NCBI RefSeq assembly: GCF_026342355.1
Contig: NZ_JAPEMV010000004.1
Coordinates: forward strand, 656,001-720,000
Reading direction: 5' to 3'
DNA length: 64,000 bases
Origin: Streptomyces sp. NBC_00249
GTDB taxonomy: Bacteria > Actinomycetota > Actinomycetes > Streptomycetales > Streptomycetaceae
Program-made: the position numbers and the translations under genes
Notes under the pieces: model-generated
Databases searched by the model: none
Told to the model about the DNA's origin: nothing
The model's input: the letters and a program-made list of their open reading frames with translations, nothing else
Shown: one piece after another, positions 9,638 through 19,599 of the stretch
Layout: each line of letters begins with the position of its first letter
How positions within the stretch are numbered: the stretch's first letter is position 1

Positions 9638-10599
9638 CGGGTCCCCGCCATCGTGTCGTCGTGAGTGCCGTCGTGGGCGTCGTCGTGGCCCGAGCGGCGG
9701 TTCTGGGCGATCTCCAGGAAGGCCTCTTCGAGGGAGGCGGAGCGGGCGTCGAGCCCCTCCAGCCGCACCCCTTCGTCGTGGGCCCAGCGCAGCAGCAGAC
9801 CCAGGTCCTCCTGGAGCCGTTCGGTACGGATCTCCACGCGCGGCCCGTCGGCCGCCGCCCGCAGCTCCAGCGGCAGCCGCCCCGCGGGCACCGCGCCGGG
9901 CAGGGTGAAACGGATCCGGGACGGCCGGGTCGCGGTGACCTCGGCGGGGGTTCCGGTGAGGACGAGCTGCCCCTCGTGCAGGATCGCGAGCCGGTCCGCG
10001 AGGGCCTCGGCCTCCTCCAGGTAGTGCGTGGTCAGCAGCACGGTGGTGCCCTGCGCCCGCAGTTCCCGTACGAGGTCCCAGGTGTCCCGGCGGCCCTCGG
10101 GGTCCATGCCGGTGGTGGGTTCGTCGAGGAACAGCACCTCCGGCCGCCCGAGCAGGGCCAGCGCCAGGTCGAGCCGCCGCCGCTCGCCCCCGGACAGCTG
10201 CTTGACCCGTACGGAGGACCGCGCGGCCAGCCCGACGAGCTCCAGCACCTCCGCCGCCGGGCGGGCCCCGGAGGTGACCCCGCTCCACATCCGGACGGTC
10301 TCGGTGACCGACAGGTCCGAGGGGAACCCGCCCTCCTGGAGCATGACCCCGGTGCGCGGCCGCACCTCGGAACGCCGCGTGTGGGGGTCGAGGCCGAACA
10401 CGCGGACCTGCCCGCCGGTCGGGGCGGTCAGCCCCTCGAGCAGCTCCATCGTGGAGGTCTTGCCCGCGCCGTTGGTGCCGAGCAGGGCGAAGATCTCGCC
10501 CCGGGCCACGGAGAAGGAGACTCCCCGGACGGCTTCGAAGCCGCCGGCGTAGCCGCGGCGCAGTCCTTCGGCCTGGATCACTGTGTCGGTGTCGGTCAT
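9634..10599 (-). CDS. ABC transporter ATP-binding protein (DrrA-like)
   Basis: A 321-residue ATPase and the first gene of the four-gene minus-strand operon. Walker A is GTNGAGKTS at residues 41-49, the signature is LSGGERRRLDLALALLGRP near 139, and Walker B is VLFLDEPTTGMDPEG. A 100-residue C-terminal extension follows, as in DrrA/CcmA-type exporters. The ATG start lies just inside the intergenic space next to the tRNA terminator, so the operon promoter should lie between 10600 and 10723. GACATTTGTCATCGG at about 10658-10672 is an inverted sequence in that space and could be an operator. Confidence 0.95.
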   Translation of the reverse strand: MTDTDTVIQAEGLRRGYAGGFEAVRGVSFSVARGEIFALLGTNGAGKTSTMELLEGLTAPTGGQVRVFGLDPHTRRSEVRPRTGVMLQEGGFPSDLSVTETVRMWSGVTSGARPAAEVLELVGLAARSSVRVKQLSGGERRRLDLALALLGRPEVLFLDEPTTGMDPEGRRDTWDLVRELRAQGTTVLLTTHYLEEAEALADRLAILHEGQLVLTGTPAEVTATRPSRIRFTLPGAVPAGRLPLELRAAADGPRVEIRTERLQEDLGLLLRWAHDEGVRLEGLDARSASLEEAFLEIAQNRRSGHDDAHDGTHDDTMAGTR

Positions 10600-10723
10600 G
10601 GATCAAGCCTCGCGGCGGCCCGGCGGCCGGGGCAGTGCGCGCTGTCATGGCCGGCGATGACATTTGTCATCGGAAGTGACCCGCACCACAAAGCGGGCGG
10701 GGGTTCCGGGGATACGGCATACG

Positions 10724-10755
10724 ACAAAGGCCCCGGTCGATGACCGGGGCCTTTG
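10724..10755. terminator. Intrinsic terminator for the tRNA-Gly pair
   Basis: Perfect 15-bp stem (ACAAAGGCCCCGGTC and its complement) with a 3-nt loop, just beyond the 3' end of the minus-strand tRNA genes. Confidence 0.85.
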
Positions 10756-10762
10756 TTCGCTG

Positions 10763-10835
<73 letters not shown>

Positions 10836-10913
10836 ATGCTTCTCACGACGAAGTCGCCGTGCGATGCGTGCATCACTCTACCCGATCCACAACCGTGATC
10901 GGAAAGCGTGCAG

Positions 10914-10985
10914 AGCGGGTGACAGGGATTGCACACTGCGCCTCCCCCCTGGAAGGGGGGTGTTCTGCTACTGAACTACACCCGC
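10914..10985 (-). tRNA. tRNA-Gly(TCC)
   Basis: The reverse complement has acceptor GCGGGTG/CACCCGC, an anticodon stem of five C-G pairs and loop CTTCCAG, giving anticodon TCC. It is 78 bases upstream of tRNA-Gly(GCC) in the direction of transcription, so the two are probably cotranscribed and end at the hairpin at 10724-10755. Confidence 0.95.
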
Positions 10986-11073
10986 ACGACCTTCGGGATC
11001 CGGCCTTTCGGCCTCGCCCCTCGGCGTGATCCACACACTAGCCGATCGGAGGGGGTGGATGGCAAATCCGCTC

Positions 11074-11391
11074 TCAGTGGGCTTCGTTGTAGGCCTCGTA
11101 GACCCGCTTCGGGATGCGGCCGCGCGGGGGCACGTCGTGCTGGTTCGACCGGGCCCAGGCGCGGACGACCGCCGGGTCCGGGGCGACCGCGGTGTGCTTG
11201 AACGCCTTCCCGGAACGGGACTGGCGGCGGCCGGCCGCCACGAAGGGGGCCAGGCTCTTCCGCAGTTTCTTTGCGTTGGCCACATTGAGGTCGATCTCGT
11301 ACGTCTTACCGTCCAGGGAGAACACGACCGTTTCCGCCGCTTCTCCGCCGTCGATGTCGTCGGAGATCGTGACTACTACGCGCTGCGCCAC
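11074..11391 (-). CDS. lsrL: Lsr2-family nucleoid-associated protein (LsrL paralogue)
   Basis: A 105-residue xenogeneic-silencer protein that bridges and coats AT-rich DNA. The N-terminal dimerisation part reads AQRVVVTISDDIDG..., followed by VFSLDGKTYEIDLN; the C-terminal DNA-binding part carries the AT-hook-like PPRGRIP with RGR at about residues 90-92, and ends AYNEAH. I chose the GTG at 11391 because AAGGGACC lies 8 nt upstream and Lsr2 proteins begin M-A-Q-R; the longer frame to 11475 is not family-like. The position next to purS matches the second Lsr2 homologue of S. coelicolor (SCO4076, from memory), not Lsr2 itself. Confidence 0.92.
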   Translation of the reverse strand: MAQRVVVTISDDIDGGEAAETVVFSLDGKTYEIDLNVANAKKLRKSLAPFVAAGRRQSRSGKAFKHTAVAPDPAVVRAWARSNQHDVPPRGRIPKRVYEAYNEAH

Positions 11392-11716
11392 GGATATCGG
11401 TCCCTTCGTGCGCCGTCGCCGCTTGCTGACGTGCGGTGATGTCGCCTGTGTGGATGTTTCGGTGGAATGCATCAAACCGTCGGAATCCCGGCTGATTCCT
11501 TTGTACCGCGATTCTCATTGAATTGCGAAGCCCAGTTAATTCTCCCCGCGTGTCCCGCCGCAATCCCGGGCACGTGGTTTTCCGGTGGATTTTGCGAATC
11601 GTTGGTGAAGCCGAAACCGCGGGCCCGTCACCCCCACCCGATATCTACCCGCGTAGAAATTTCGGCCGGGTACGCTGAGGGAACCGCCTTGCACCAACAC
11701 CTCATCGGGAGTGCCA
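11392..11716. other. Divergent lsrL/purS intergenic region
   Basis: This 325-bp gap separates lsrL (minus) and purS (plus). Bases 11470-11560 are noticeably richer in A and T than the surroundings (TGATTCCTTTGTACC, TTCTCATTGAATTG), a plausible place for the lsrL promoter or Lsr2-type binding. TACGCT at 11671-11676 is a candidate -10 for purS. There is no open frame worth calling. Confidence 0.6.
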
Positions 11717-11962
11717 GTGGCACGCGTCGTAGTCGACGTCATGCTCAAGCCGGAGATCCTCGACCCCCAGGGCCAGGCGGTGCAGCGTGCACTGCCGCGC
11801 CTGGGCTTCGAGGGGATCGCCGACGTCCGCCAGGGGAAGCGCTTCGAACTGGAGGTGGAGGGACCGGTCGACCAGGCCGCCCTCGACCGCATCCACAAGA
11901 TGGCCGAAACGTTCCTCGCCAACACCGTCATCGAAGACTTCACCGTGAAGGTCGAGGCCTGA
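11717..11962 (+). CDS. purS: Phosphoribosylformylglycinamidine synthase, PurS subunit
   Basis: The 81-residue small subunit of the three-part FGAM synthase (PurS, PurQ, PurL), which bridges the glutaminase and synthetase subunits and helps channel ammonia. The sequence ARVVVDVMLKPEILDPQG... and FEGIADVRQGKRFELEVEG is standard PurS and the length is normal. I place the start at GTG 11717 (GGGAG five bases upstream; family N-terminus M-A-R-V); a GTG at 11711 would add two residues. The next gene, purQ, begins 2 nt after the stop. Confidence 0.96.
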   Translation: MARVVVDVMLKPEILDPQGQAVQRALPRLGFEGIADVRQGKRFELEVEGPVDQAALDRIHKMAETFLANTVIEDFTVKVEA

Positions 11963-11964
11963 CG

Positions 11965-12641
11965 GTGACCACTCGCATCGGAGTCGTCACGTTCCCCGGA
12001 ACGCTCGACGACCGTGACTCGCTGCGCGCCGTCCGCCTCGCGGGGGCCGAGCCGGTCTCGCTCTGGCACCGCGACAAGGACCTGCACCAGGTCGACGCGG
12101 TCGTCCTCGCGGGCGGCTTCTCCTACGGGGACTACCTGCGCGCCGGGGCCATCTCCCGCTTCTCGCCGGTGATGGAGACCATCATCGAGCAGGCCAAGGC
12201 GGGCATGCCCGTCCTCGGCATCTGCAACGGCTTCCAGGTCCTCACCGAGGCCCACCTGCTGCCGGGGGCGATGCTCCGCAACAACCACCTCCACTTCATC
12301 TGCCGCGACCAGAAGCTGCGGGTGGAGAACGCGGACACCGCGTGGACCGGCGACTACACCGCCGGCCAGGAGATCTCCGTACCGCTCAAGAACATGGACG
12401 GCCGGTACGTCGCCGACGAGCGCGTGCTCGACGAACTGGAGGCCGAAGGCCGAGTGGCCTTCCGCTACGTGGACGTCAACCCGAACGGTTCGCTGCGCGA
12501 CATCGCCGGCATCACCAACGCCGCGGGCAACGTCGTCGGCCTCATGCCCCACCCCGAGCACGCGGTCGAGCCGCTGATCGGGACGGGCCGCACCGACGGC
12601 CTCCCGTTCTTCACGTCGGTCCTGAAGAAGCTGGTCAGCGC

Positions 12642-12645
<4 letters not shown>
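11965..12645 (+). CDS. purQ: Phosphoribosylformylglycinamidine synthase, glutaminase subunit PurQ
   Basis: A 226-residue class I glutamine amidotransferase that releases ammonia from glutamine for FGAM synthesis. The nucleophile is Cys87 in LGICNGFQVL, and the catalytic His196/Glu198 lie in MPHPEHAVE. The GTG start follows the purS stop by two bases, and the stop overlaps the purL start by 4 nt, so the three subunits are made in step. The N-terminus TRIGVVTFPGTLDDRD is typical of PurQ. No feature suggests altered function. Confidence 0.97.
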
Positions 12646-14891
<2,246 letters not shown>

Positions 14892-14903
14892 TCCGCTGCC
14901 TGC

Positions 14904-14942
14904 CCGAGCCCCCGTCCGGATTCGTTCCGGGCGGGGGCTCGG
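14904..14942 (+). terminator. Terminator of the purSQL operon
   Basis: A long G+C stem (CCGAGCCCCCGTCCGGA and its near complement, one wobble) with a TTCG loop, 12 nt after the purL stop. Confidence 0.8.
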
Positions 14943-15025
14943 TGTCGTCGTCGGCACCGGTGACCGGGATGCGGTCGTAGCGATTCCGTGTCCCCGCGGG
15001 CCTACTGGCCGACCGGGCGCGTACG

Positions 15026-15037
15026 CATACTGGCGCC
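15026..15037 (+). promoter_or_regulatory. Putative -10 element, leaderless arrangement
   Basis: CATACT at 15026-15031 lies 6 nt before the GTG at 15038, with no Shine-Dalgarno sequence. Same spacing as at purD and purF. Confidence 0.35.
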
Positions 15038-16303
15038 GTGAGCGACATCGTCAAGCACCTGCCACCAGCGGCGATACCCGAGGGCGGCGTCCCCGGGTGG
15101 AAGGTCGCCGACGCCGAGCGCTGGCGTGCGGCCCGTGTGTCCGCCGTCCTCGGGCCCGTCGCCGGGGGGTGGATTCTGGTCCCGCTGGTCCTCCTCGCCG
15201 TGGTCCTGCGGGCGGTCGGCGATCCGACGGCCACGAGCGTCGGCACCGAGTGGGACGGCTACCAGGGAGCGGTCCTGCTGGTCGCGCTCCCCGCCTGGTA
15301 CCGCTTCCTGCCGCCCGCCGCGACCGTCGGCTCCGTACCCCTGATCGCCCTCGAAGCGGTCCTCGCCCTGTTCCGGCCCGCCGAGGCCGACGGCACGGGC
15401 CGGGCCGGAGCGTGGGTGACCCTGGCGCTCGGCGCCTTCGCCCTCACCGGCGCCCTGCTGCGCCTGCGCTCCCGCCGGATCCAGCGCGCCCTGGTCCTCG
15501 AGGCCGCGGGGGACGCCCGCCGACCCGTCCCGGACGACCTCCCCGACGGGCACCGCCACCGCGGCCGGTGGCTGATCCTGGCCGGGGCCCTGATCTGCGC
15601 GGCCGCCACCGCCTTCCTCGCCTGGGGCCTCGCCGAGGACCTGAAGGCGCCCGCCGGACACCCGTACGACGCCTCGGGCCAGCAGGTCATGGCCCTGCTG
15701 CTGTTCGCCCCCGGCACCCCGCTCCTCGGCCGCGGCCTCACCGCCCGCCGCGCCGCCCGGCGGCTGCACGACGGCCCGCAGCCCGTGCTGCGCGTCGGGG
15801 TCCGCCACCGCTACGGCGAGCGGAACTGGCTGCTCGCCGACGCCCGGACCACCACCGCACCGCCCCTCGTCGCCTTCCGGGACCGCTTCGAGGACAGCTA
15901 CCGCGGCTACCGCGGGCGGACCCTCGTCGGCGGCCCCGAGGAGCGGCTGCGCACCGAGCACCACGACATCGACGAGCTGAGCGAACCGTACGAGGCGATC
16001 CTCTACGGGGTGCCCTGCGAAGGCGCCGAGATCCTCCTGGAGTTCGCCGTCTACGCGGGCGGTTCCCGCATCGTCAGCGAGCTCACCGCCGCACCGCTGA
16101 TGCCCCACCGCCGCCACACCTGCCGGGAGTGGCGCCCGGCCGGCACCTCGTACGCCGTCCGGCGCGCGGAGGACGAGAAGCGGCGCCGCGAGCGCGCGGA
16201 GTCCTCCGGCGGCAGCGGTTCGTCCAGCGGCTGCGGATCCTCCGGCAGTTGCTCCTCCAGCTGCGGAAGCAGCTGCGGCGGAGGCTGCGGCGGCGGGGAC
16301 TGA
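15038..16303 (+). CDS. Polytopic membrane protein with Cys/Gly/Ser-rich tail, unknown function
   Basis: A 421-residue protein I do not recognise with confidence. It has about five hydrophobic segments in the first 240 residues (for example GGWILVPLVLLAVVLRAV, AWVTLALGAFALTGALL, WLILAGALICAAATAFLAW). A soluble region of about 150 residues follows (DGPQPVLRVGVRHRYGERNW, YEAILYGVPCEGAEILLEF), then a tail of repeated Ser, Gly and Cys with six cysteines in 25 residues (CGSSGSCSSSCGSSCGGGC). Such tails occur on several bacterial membrane proteins of unknown role and might bind metal. No RBS is seen; a -10 element 6 nt upstream suggests a leaderless message. It is separate from the purine operon. 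Confidence 0.75.
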   Translation: MSDIVKHLPPAAIPEGGVPGWKVADAERWRAARVSAVLGPVAGGWILVPLVLLAVVLRAVGDPTATSVGTEWDGYQGAVLLVALPAWYRFLPPAATVGSVPLIALEAVLALFRPAEADGTGRAGAWVTLALGAFALTGALLRLRSRRIQRALVLEAAGDARRPVPDDLPDGHRHRGRWLILAGALICAAATAFLAWGLAEDLKAPAGHPYDASGQQVMALLLFAPGTPLLGRGLTARRAARRLHDGPQPVLRVGVRHRYGERNWLLADARTTTAPPLVAFRDRFEDSYRGYRGRTLVGGPEERLRTEHHDIDELSEPYEAILYGVPCEGAEILLEFAVYAGGSRIVSELTAAPLMPHRRHTCREWRPAGTSYAVRRAEDEKRRRERAESSGGSGSSSGCGSSGSCSSSCGSSCGGGCGGGD

Positions 16304-16344
16304 CCGGGGCACGGCGCGCCCGGCCACGGCGGGCCCGGCGCGAG

Positions 16345-16357
16345 TAGGGTCGGGCCC
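16345..16357 (+). promoter_or_regulatory. Putative -10 element, leaderless arrangement
   Basis: TAGGGT at 16345-16350, 7 nt before the ATG at 16358; the bases between are CGGGCCC, not a ribosome-binding site. Confidence 0.45.
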
Positions 16358-17152
16358 ATGCCGCCCGCCAAGAAGAAGCAGCGCACCTACGACCCCGAGA
16401 AGATCCGCGCGGCCGTCACCGCGCAGTTCGGCCACGTCGCCCGGGCGGTACACACCCTGACCCCCGAACAGCTCGCGCGTCCCAGCGGGCTCGGGGAGTG
16501 GAGCGTCGCCGAACTCGCCGCCCACATCGCCTGGATCGCGGACTCGCTGGCCGGCGGCCTCGCCCGGCCGCCCGCCGCCGTTCCCGAGCTGAGCGCCGTC
16601 GAGTGGCCCTTCGCCACCGCCTCCCTCGCCGGGAAGATCACCGAAGCGGCCCGCGAGACCCTCACCGGCGCCCCGCTGCCCGAGCTCTACGACCGGGCGG
16701 CCACCCGGATGGCCGAGGCACTGGAGGCCAACCCCGGCAGCCGGGTCCTCGACCTGTGGATCGGGGACATGACCCTCGCCGACTTCCTCGTCACCCGCAC
16801 CGTGGAACTCGTCGTCCACACCGACGACCTGAACCGGGCCCTGCCCGGCCTCGACGTCCCCGTCGAGCGGCAGGCCCTCGCCGCCTGCACCCGGCTGCTC
16901 GCCGACACCCTCGCCCTCAAGGCACCCGGCGGCTCGGTCGAGGTGCGGATCCCGCCCTTCGCGGTCGTCCAGTGCGTCGAGGGCCCCCGCCACACCCGCG
17001 GCACCCCGCCCAACGTGGTCGAGACCGACCCGCTCACCTGGATCCGCCTCGCCACCGGCCGCACCGGCTGGGCCGAAGCCCTCGACGCCGCCCGGGTCAG
17101 CGCCAGCGGCGAGCGCGCCGACCTGGCCGCGCTGCTCCCCCTGATGAGCTGA
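16358..17152 (+). CDS. Maleylpyruvate isomerase/sterol-carrier family protein
   Basis: A 264-residue protein with the DinB-like, mycothiol-dependent maleylpyruvate isomerase N-terminal fold: an N-terminal four-helix part with EQLARPSGLGEWSVAELAAHIAWIADSL (residues about 36-63), the conserved histidine of AAHI, and later TVELVVHTDDL. The C-terminal 100 residues (VEVRIPPFAVVQCVEGP...) resemble the SCP2-like domain often fused to it, ending in LAALLPLM. Members act on thiol adducts or are of unknown substrate. The Lys-rich start MPPAKKKQ is common in streptomycete orthologues. It is followed by the small META lipoprotein gene. Confidence 0.8.
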   Translation: MPPAKKKQRTYDPEKIRAAVTAQFGHVARAVHTLTPEQLARPSGLGEWSVAELAAHIAWIADSLAGGLARPPAAVPELSAVEWPFATASLAGKITEAARETLTGAPLPELYDRAATRMAEALEANPGSRVLDLWIGDMTLADFLVTRTVELVVHTDDLNRALPGLDVPVERQALAACTRLLADTLALKAPGGSVEVRIPPFAVVQCVEGPRHTRGTPPNVVETDPLTWIRLATGRTGWAEALDAARVSASGERADLAALLPLMS

Positions 17153-17190
17153 GCGGGGAACCGCCCGGGCCGCGGCCCCGTCCCAGGGGC

Positions 17191-17670
17191 ATGCGTACCC
17201 TCAGGCACCTCGCCCCCGGCCCGGCGCTGCTGGCCGCGCTCGCCCTCACCGGCTGCGGGGGCGGCACCCCGACCGCCGCCCTCACCCCGGACGGCCCCGG
17301 CCCGTCCCGCCCGCCCGCAGCCGACGCCCCGCTCACCGCGACCACCTGGACCGTAGCCACCGTCGCCGGGGCCACCGCCCCCGAGGACCGCGCGGCCCGC
17401 TTCACGCTCACCCCCGAGGGGCGGGCTAGCGGAACCCTCGGCTGCAACCGGTTCAGCGCCCCGGCCACCGTCACCGGCCCCACCGTGACCGTCGGGCCGC
17501 TCACCACCACCCGGATGGCCTGCGAAGGCCGGGCCGGCGAGGTCGAGCGGGCCCTGACCAGCCTGTTCGGCAGCGGCCCCCTCACCTGGCGGATCCAGGA
17601 CCGCACCCTCACCCTCACCGCCCCCGACGGCACCACCCTCACCGCCGGGGCGGCCTCGGCGGCCGAGTGA
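17191..17670 (+). CDS. META-domain lipoprotein
   Basis: A 159-residue secreted lipoprotein. The signal peptide ends in the lipobox ALTGC with the lipidated Cys22. The mature part is a single META (HslJ-like) domain: LTATTWTVATVAG, then ASGTLGCNRFSAPATV and TTTRMACEGRAGEVERAL, the usual 'G..GCN.....Y' and 'T.MAC' landmarks. META proteins sit at the cell surface and are linked to stress or antibiotic tolerance in other bacteria, but no reaction is known. The ATG has CAGGGG a few bases upstream. The gene is 38 bases after the isomerase-like gene, so the two may be cotranscribed; it converges on the sulfatase gene. Confidence 0.88.
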   Translation: MRTLRHLAPGPALLAALALTGCGGGTPTAALTPDGPGPSRPPAADAPLTATTWTVATVAGATAPEDRAARFTLTPEGRASGTLGCNRFSAPATVTGPTVTVGPLTTTRMACEGRAGEVERALTSLFGSGPLTWRIQDRTLTLTAPDGTTLTAGAASAAE

Positions 17671-17691
17671 CCACAACGATCACGACAGAGC

Positions 17692-19149
17692 TCAGGCCGG
17701 GTACGGCAGCAGCCCCGCGTCCGTCTTCTCCCAGGCAGCCCGCAGCTGCGCCAGCCGGGCCGGCTCCACGGCCGCCTTGTCGGCCTGCTCCCGGATGTCC
17801 CCGGCCAGGTTGAACAGCTGGTCACGGCCCGACTTGCCCCGGTAGTACTTCCAGTCGCCCCGGCGCAGCGCCCGCTCCCCGCGCACCCGCCAGAACAGGT
17901 CCCGTTCGGCCGGCTTCTCCCCGCGCAGCAGGTACCCGGCGAGGCTGGTGCCGTCCAGCGGGTAGGCGCGGTGCGGCCGGGCCCCGGCTACCTCCAGCAG
18001 GGTCGCCGTCCAGTCCGGGCTGAACACCGGGACGTGGCTGACCTGCCCGCCGTCCACCCGGGCGGGCCAGCGCAGGATGTTCGGCACCCGGATCCCGCCC
18101 TCCTGGAGGGAGGCCTTGTTGCCGGCCAGGGGCCAGTTGTAGGAGAAGCGCTCGCCGCCGTTGTCGCTGGAGAACACGACGATCGTGTCGTCCTCCTGGC
18201 CGGAGCGCTTCAGCGCCTGGAGCACCTCGCCGATCGAGCGGTCCAGGTCCTCGACCATCTCCTTGTACTTCTGGACGGAGCCGCCGTCCTGGTGCCACAG
18301 CGCCCGCCCGTCGCCCGCCTTGATCCGGCGGACGATCTCGGCGCTCGCCTCGGTGTCGCCGTCGGCGATCCAAGGCCAGTGCGGGGTGGTGAAGTTCAGG
18401 TTCAGCAGCCACGGCTTGCCGTGGTGGTCGCGGGCGACGTACTCGCTCGCCCGCTCGGTGATGATCCGCGTGTAGTAGCGCAGGTCCTTGTACTCGGCGT
18501 CGCCCTCGTAGAGGTCGTACTCGCCGCCCAGGCCCAGCTTGGAGTAGTACTCCAGGGCTCCGCCGAAGTTGCCGAAGAACTCGTCCCAGCCGGACTTGGT
18601 CGGGCTGTAGTCGGGCAGGTAGCCCGCGTGCCACTTGCCGATCAGCGCGGTGGCGTAGCCCGCCTCCTTCAGCAGCGAGGCCAACGTCGGGTGCGTGGGC
18701 TCCAGCCCCGCCGACTTGTCGGCGATCGGCTCCGCCAGACCGCCCTTCGTGCGGGCCGGGTAGCGCCCCGTGTACAGGCTGAACCGGGTCGGGGAGCAGG
18801 TCGCGGAGCCCGAGTAGGCGTCGGTGAAGCGGACCCCCTGGCGGGCGAGCCGGTCCAGGTTCGGGGTCTTGATGTGCGGGGCGCCGTACGAGGAGAGGTC
18901 CGACCAGCCGAGGTCGTCGCCCAGGATGAACAGGATGTTCGGGCGCCGCGACTGCCGGCCCCGGGCGGCCCGGAAGTCCCGCTCCCCGGGTCCCGCGTAC
19001 TGGGCTTCGAAGGGCCCGGACGGCCCGCCCCGGGAGGGCTCGGCGGAGGCGGGCGAGGCGGCGCCCAGCCCCACCGCGGCGGCGGCCGCGCCCACGCCGA
19101 CGGCGCCGCCGAAGGCACGCCGGGACAGGTTGGATTCAGAGGAAGACAC
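17692..19149 (-). CDS. Tat-exported type I sulfatase
   Basis: A 485-residue arylsulfatase-family hydrolase. The N-terminus has a twin-arginine signal (SNLSRRAFGGAVG followed by an Ala-rich segment), so it is exported folded. Metal ligands begin with GDDLGWSD, and the formylglycine motif is CSPTR with Cys118, then FSLYTGRYPAR. VFSSDNGGER carries the later Asp/Asn metal ligands. It needs a formylglycine-generating enzyme encoded elsewhere. I chose GTG 19149 because CTGGAG lies 5-6 nt upstream and it places the Arg pair at residues 10-11; the frame extends 20 codons further. The substrate (a sulfate ester outside the cell) is unknown. Confidence 0.93.
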   Translation of the reverse strand: MSSSESNLSRRAFGGAVGVGAAAAAVGLGAASPASAEPSRGGPSGPFEAQYAGPGERDFRAARGRQSRRPNILFILGDDLGWSDLSSYGAPHIKTPNLDRLARQGVRFTDAYSGSATCSPTRFSLYTGRYPARTKGGLAEPIADKSAGLEPTHPTLASLLKEAGYATALIGKWHAGYLPDYSPTKSGWDEFFGNFGGALEYYSKLGLGGEYDLYEGDAEYKDLRYYTRIITERASEYVARDHHGKPWLLNLNFTTPHWPWIADGDTEASAEIVRRIKAGDGRALWHQDGGSVQKYKEMVEDLDRSIGEVLQALKRSGQEDDTIVVFSSDNGGERFSYNWPLAGNKASLQEGGIRVPNILRWPARVDGGQVSHVPVFSPDWTATLLEVAGARPHRAYPLDGTSLAGYLLRGEKPAERDLFWRVRGERALRRGDWKYYRGKSGRDQLFNLAGDIREQADKAAVEPARLAQLRAAWEKTDAGLLPYPA

Positions 19150-19586
19150 AAGTGCTCCAGGGCATGGCCCGTAGACCTGTCCGGGGCGGCGCGGGACGGC
19201 GCACGGCACGGCGGAGCAGGCGCGGACGGGGCGGGGAAAGGCGGCGGGAAGACCGGCGCGGAACGGCGCAACAGGGTTCGCGGCGACGGGAAACGGCGGA
19301 GGAGGATAAAGCGCGCGCTCAGGCGCGCCGGAGAACTACGCGCAGCGACGACAGATGGCGCTCGCGACACGGACCAGGTCCACGTGCCGGCGCTCGACGA
19401 GGGTGACGGCTCGGTCACCGAGGGGCTGCATGAGCCGGAAGCTTGTACGAACCCACAGGTGTCTGTCAACCATCGCATTCCGGATATCGAGACACCGGGA
19501 CGGTCACCCTCCGCACGGGTAACCGGACTGTCCGCACTGTGACTTTTCCCGGAGGTCCCCAATTCGGACCAGTGGTCGATCTCGCC
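19150..19586. other. Divergent sulfatase/purF intergenic region
   Basis: About 440 bp between the sulfatase start and the purF promoter. Bases 19150-19330 are rich in GCGCG and purines without an open frame of good codon usage. From 19390 to 19560 the composition is less GC-rich. I see no RNA gene, repeat or clear operator; promoters for both genes must lie here. Confidence 0.6.
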
Positions 19587-19599
19587 TACACTCGGGAGC
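19587..19599 (+). promoter_or_regulatory. Putative purF -10 element, leaderless arrangement
   Basis: TACACT at 19587-19592 is 7 nt before the purF GTG. GGGAG directly abuts the start codon and is too close to act as a Shine-Dalgarno sequence. The layout equals that of purD. Confidence 0.45.
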
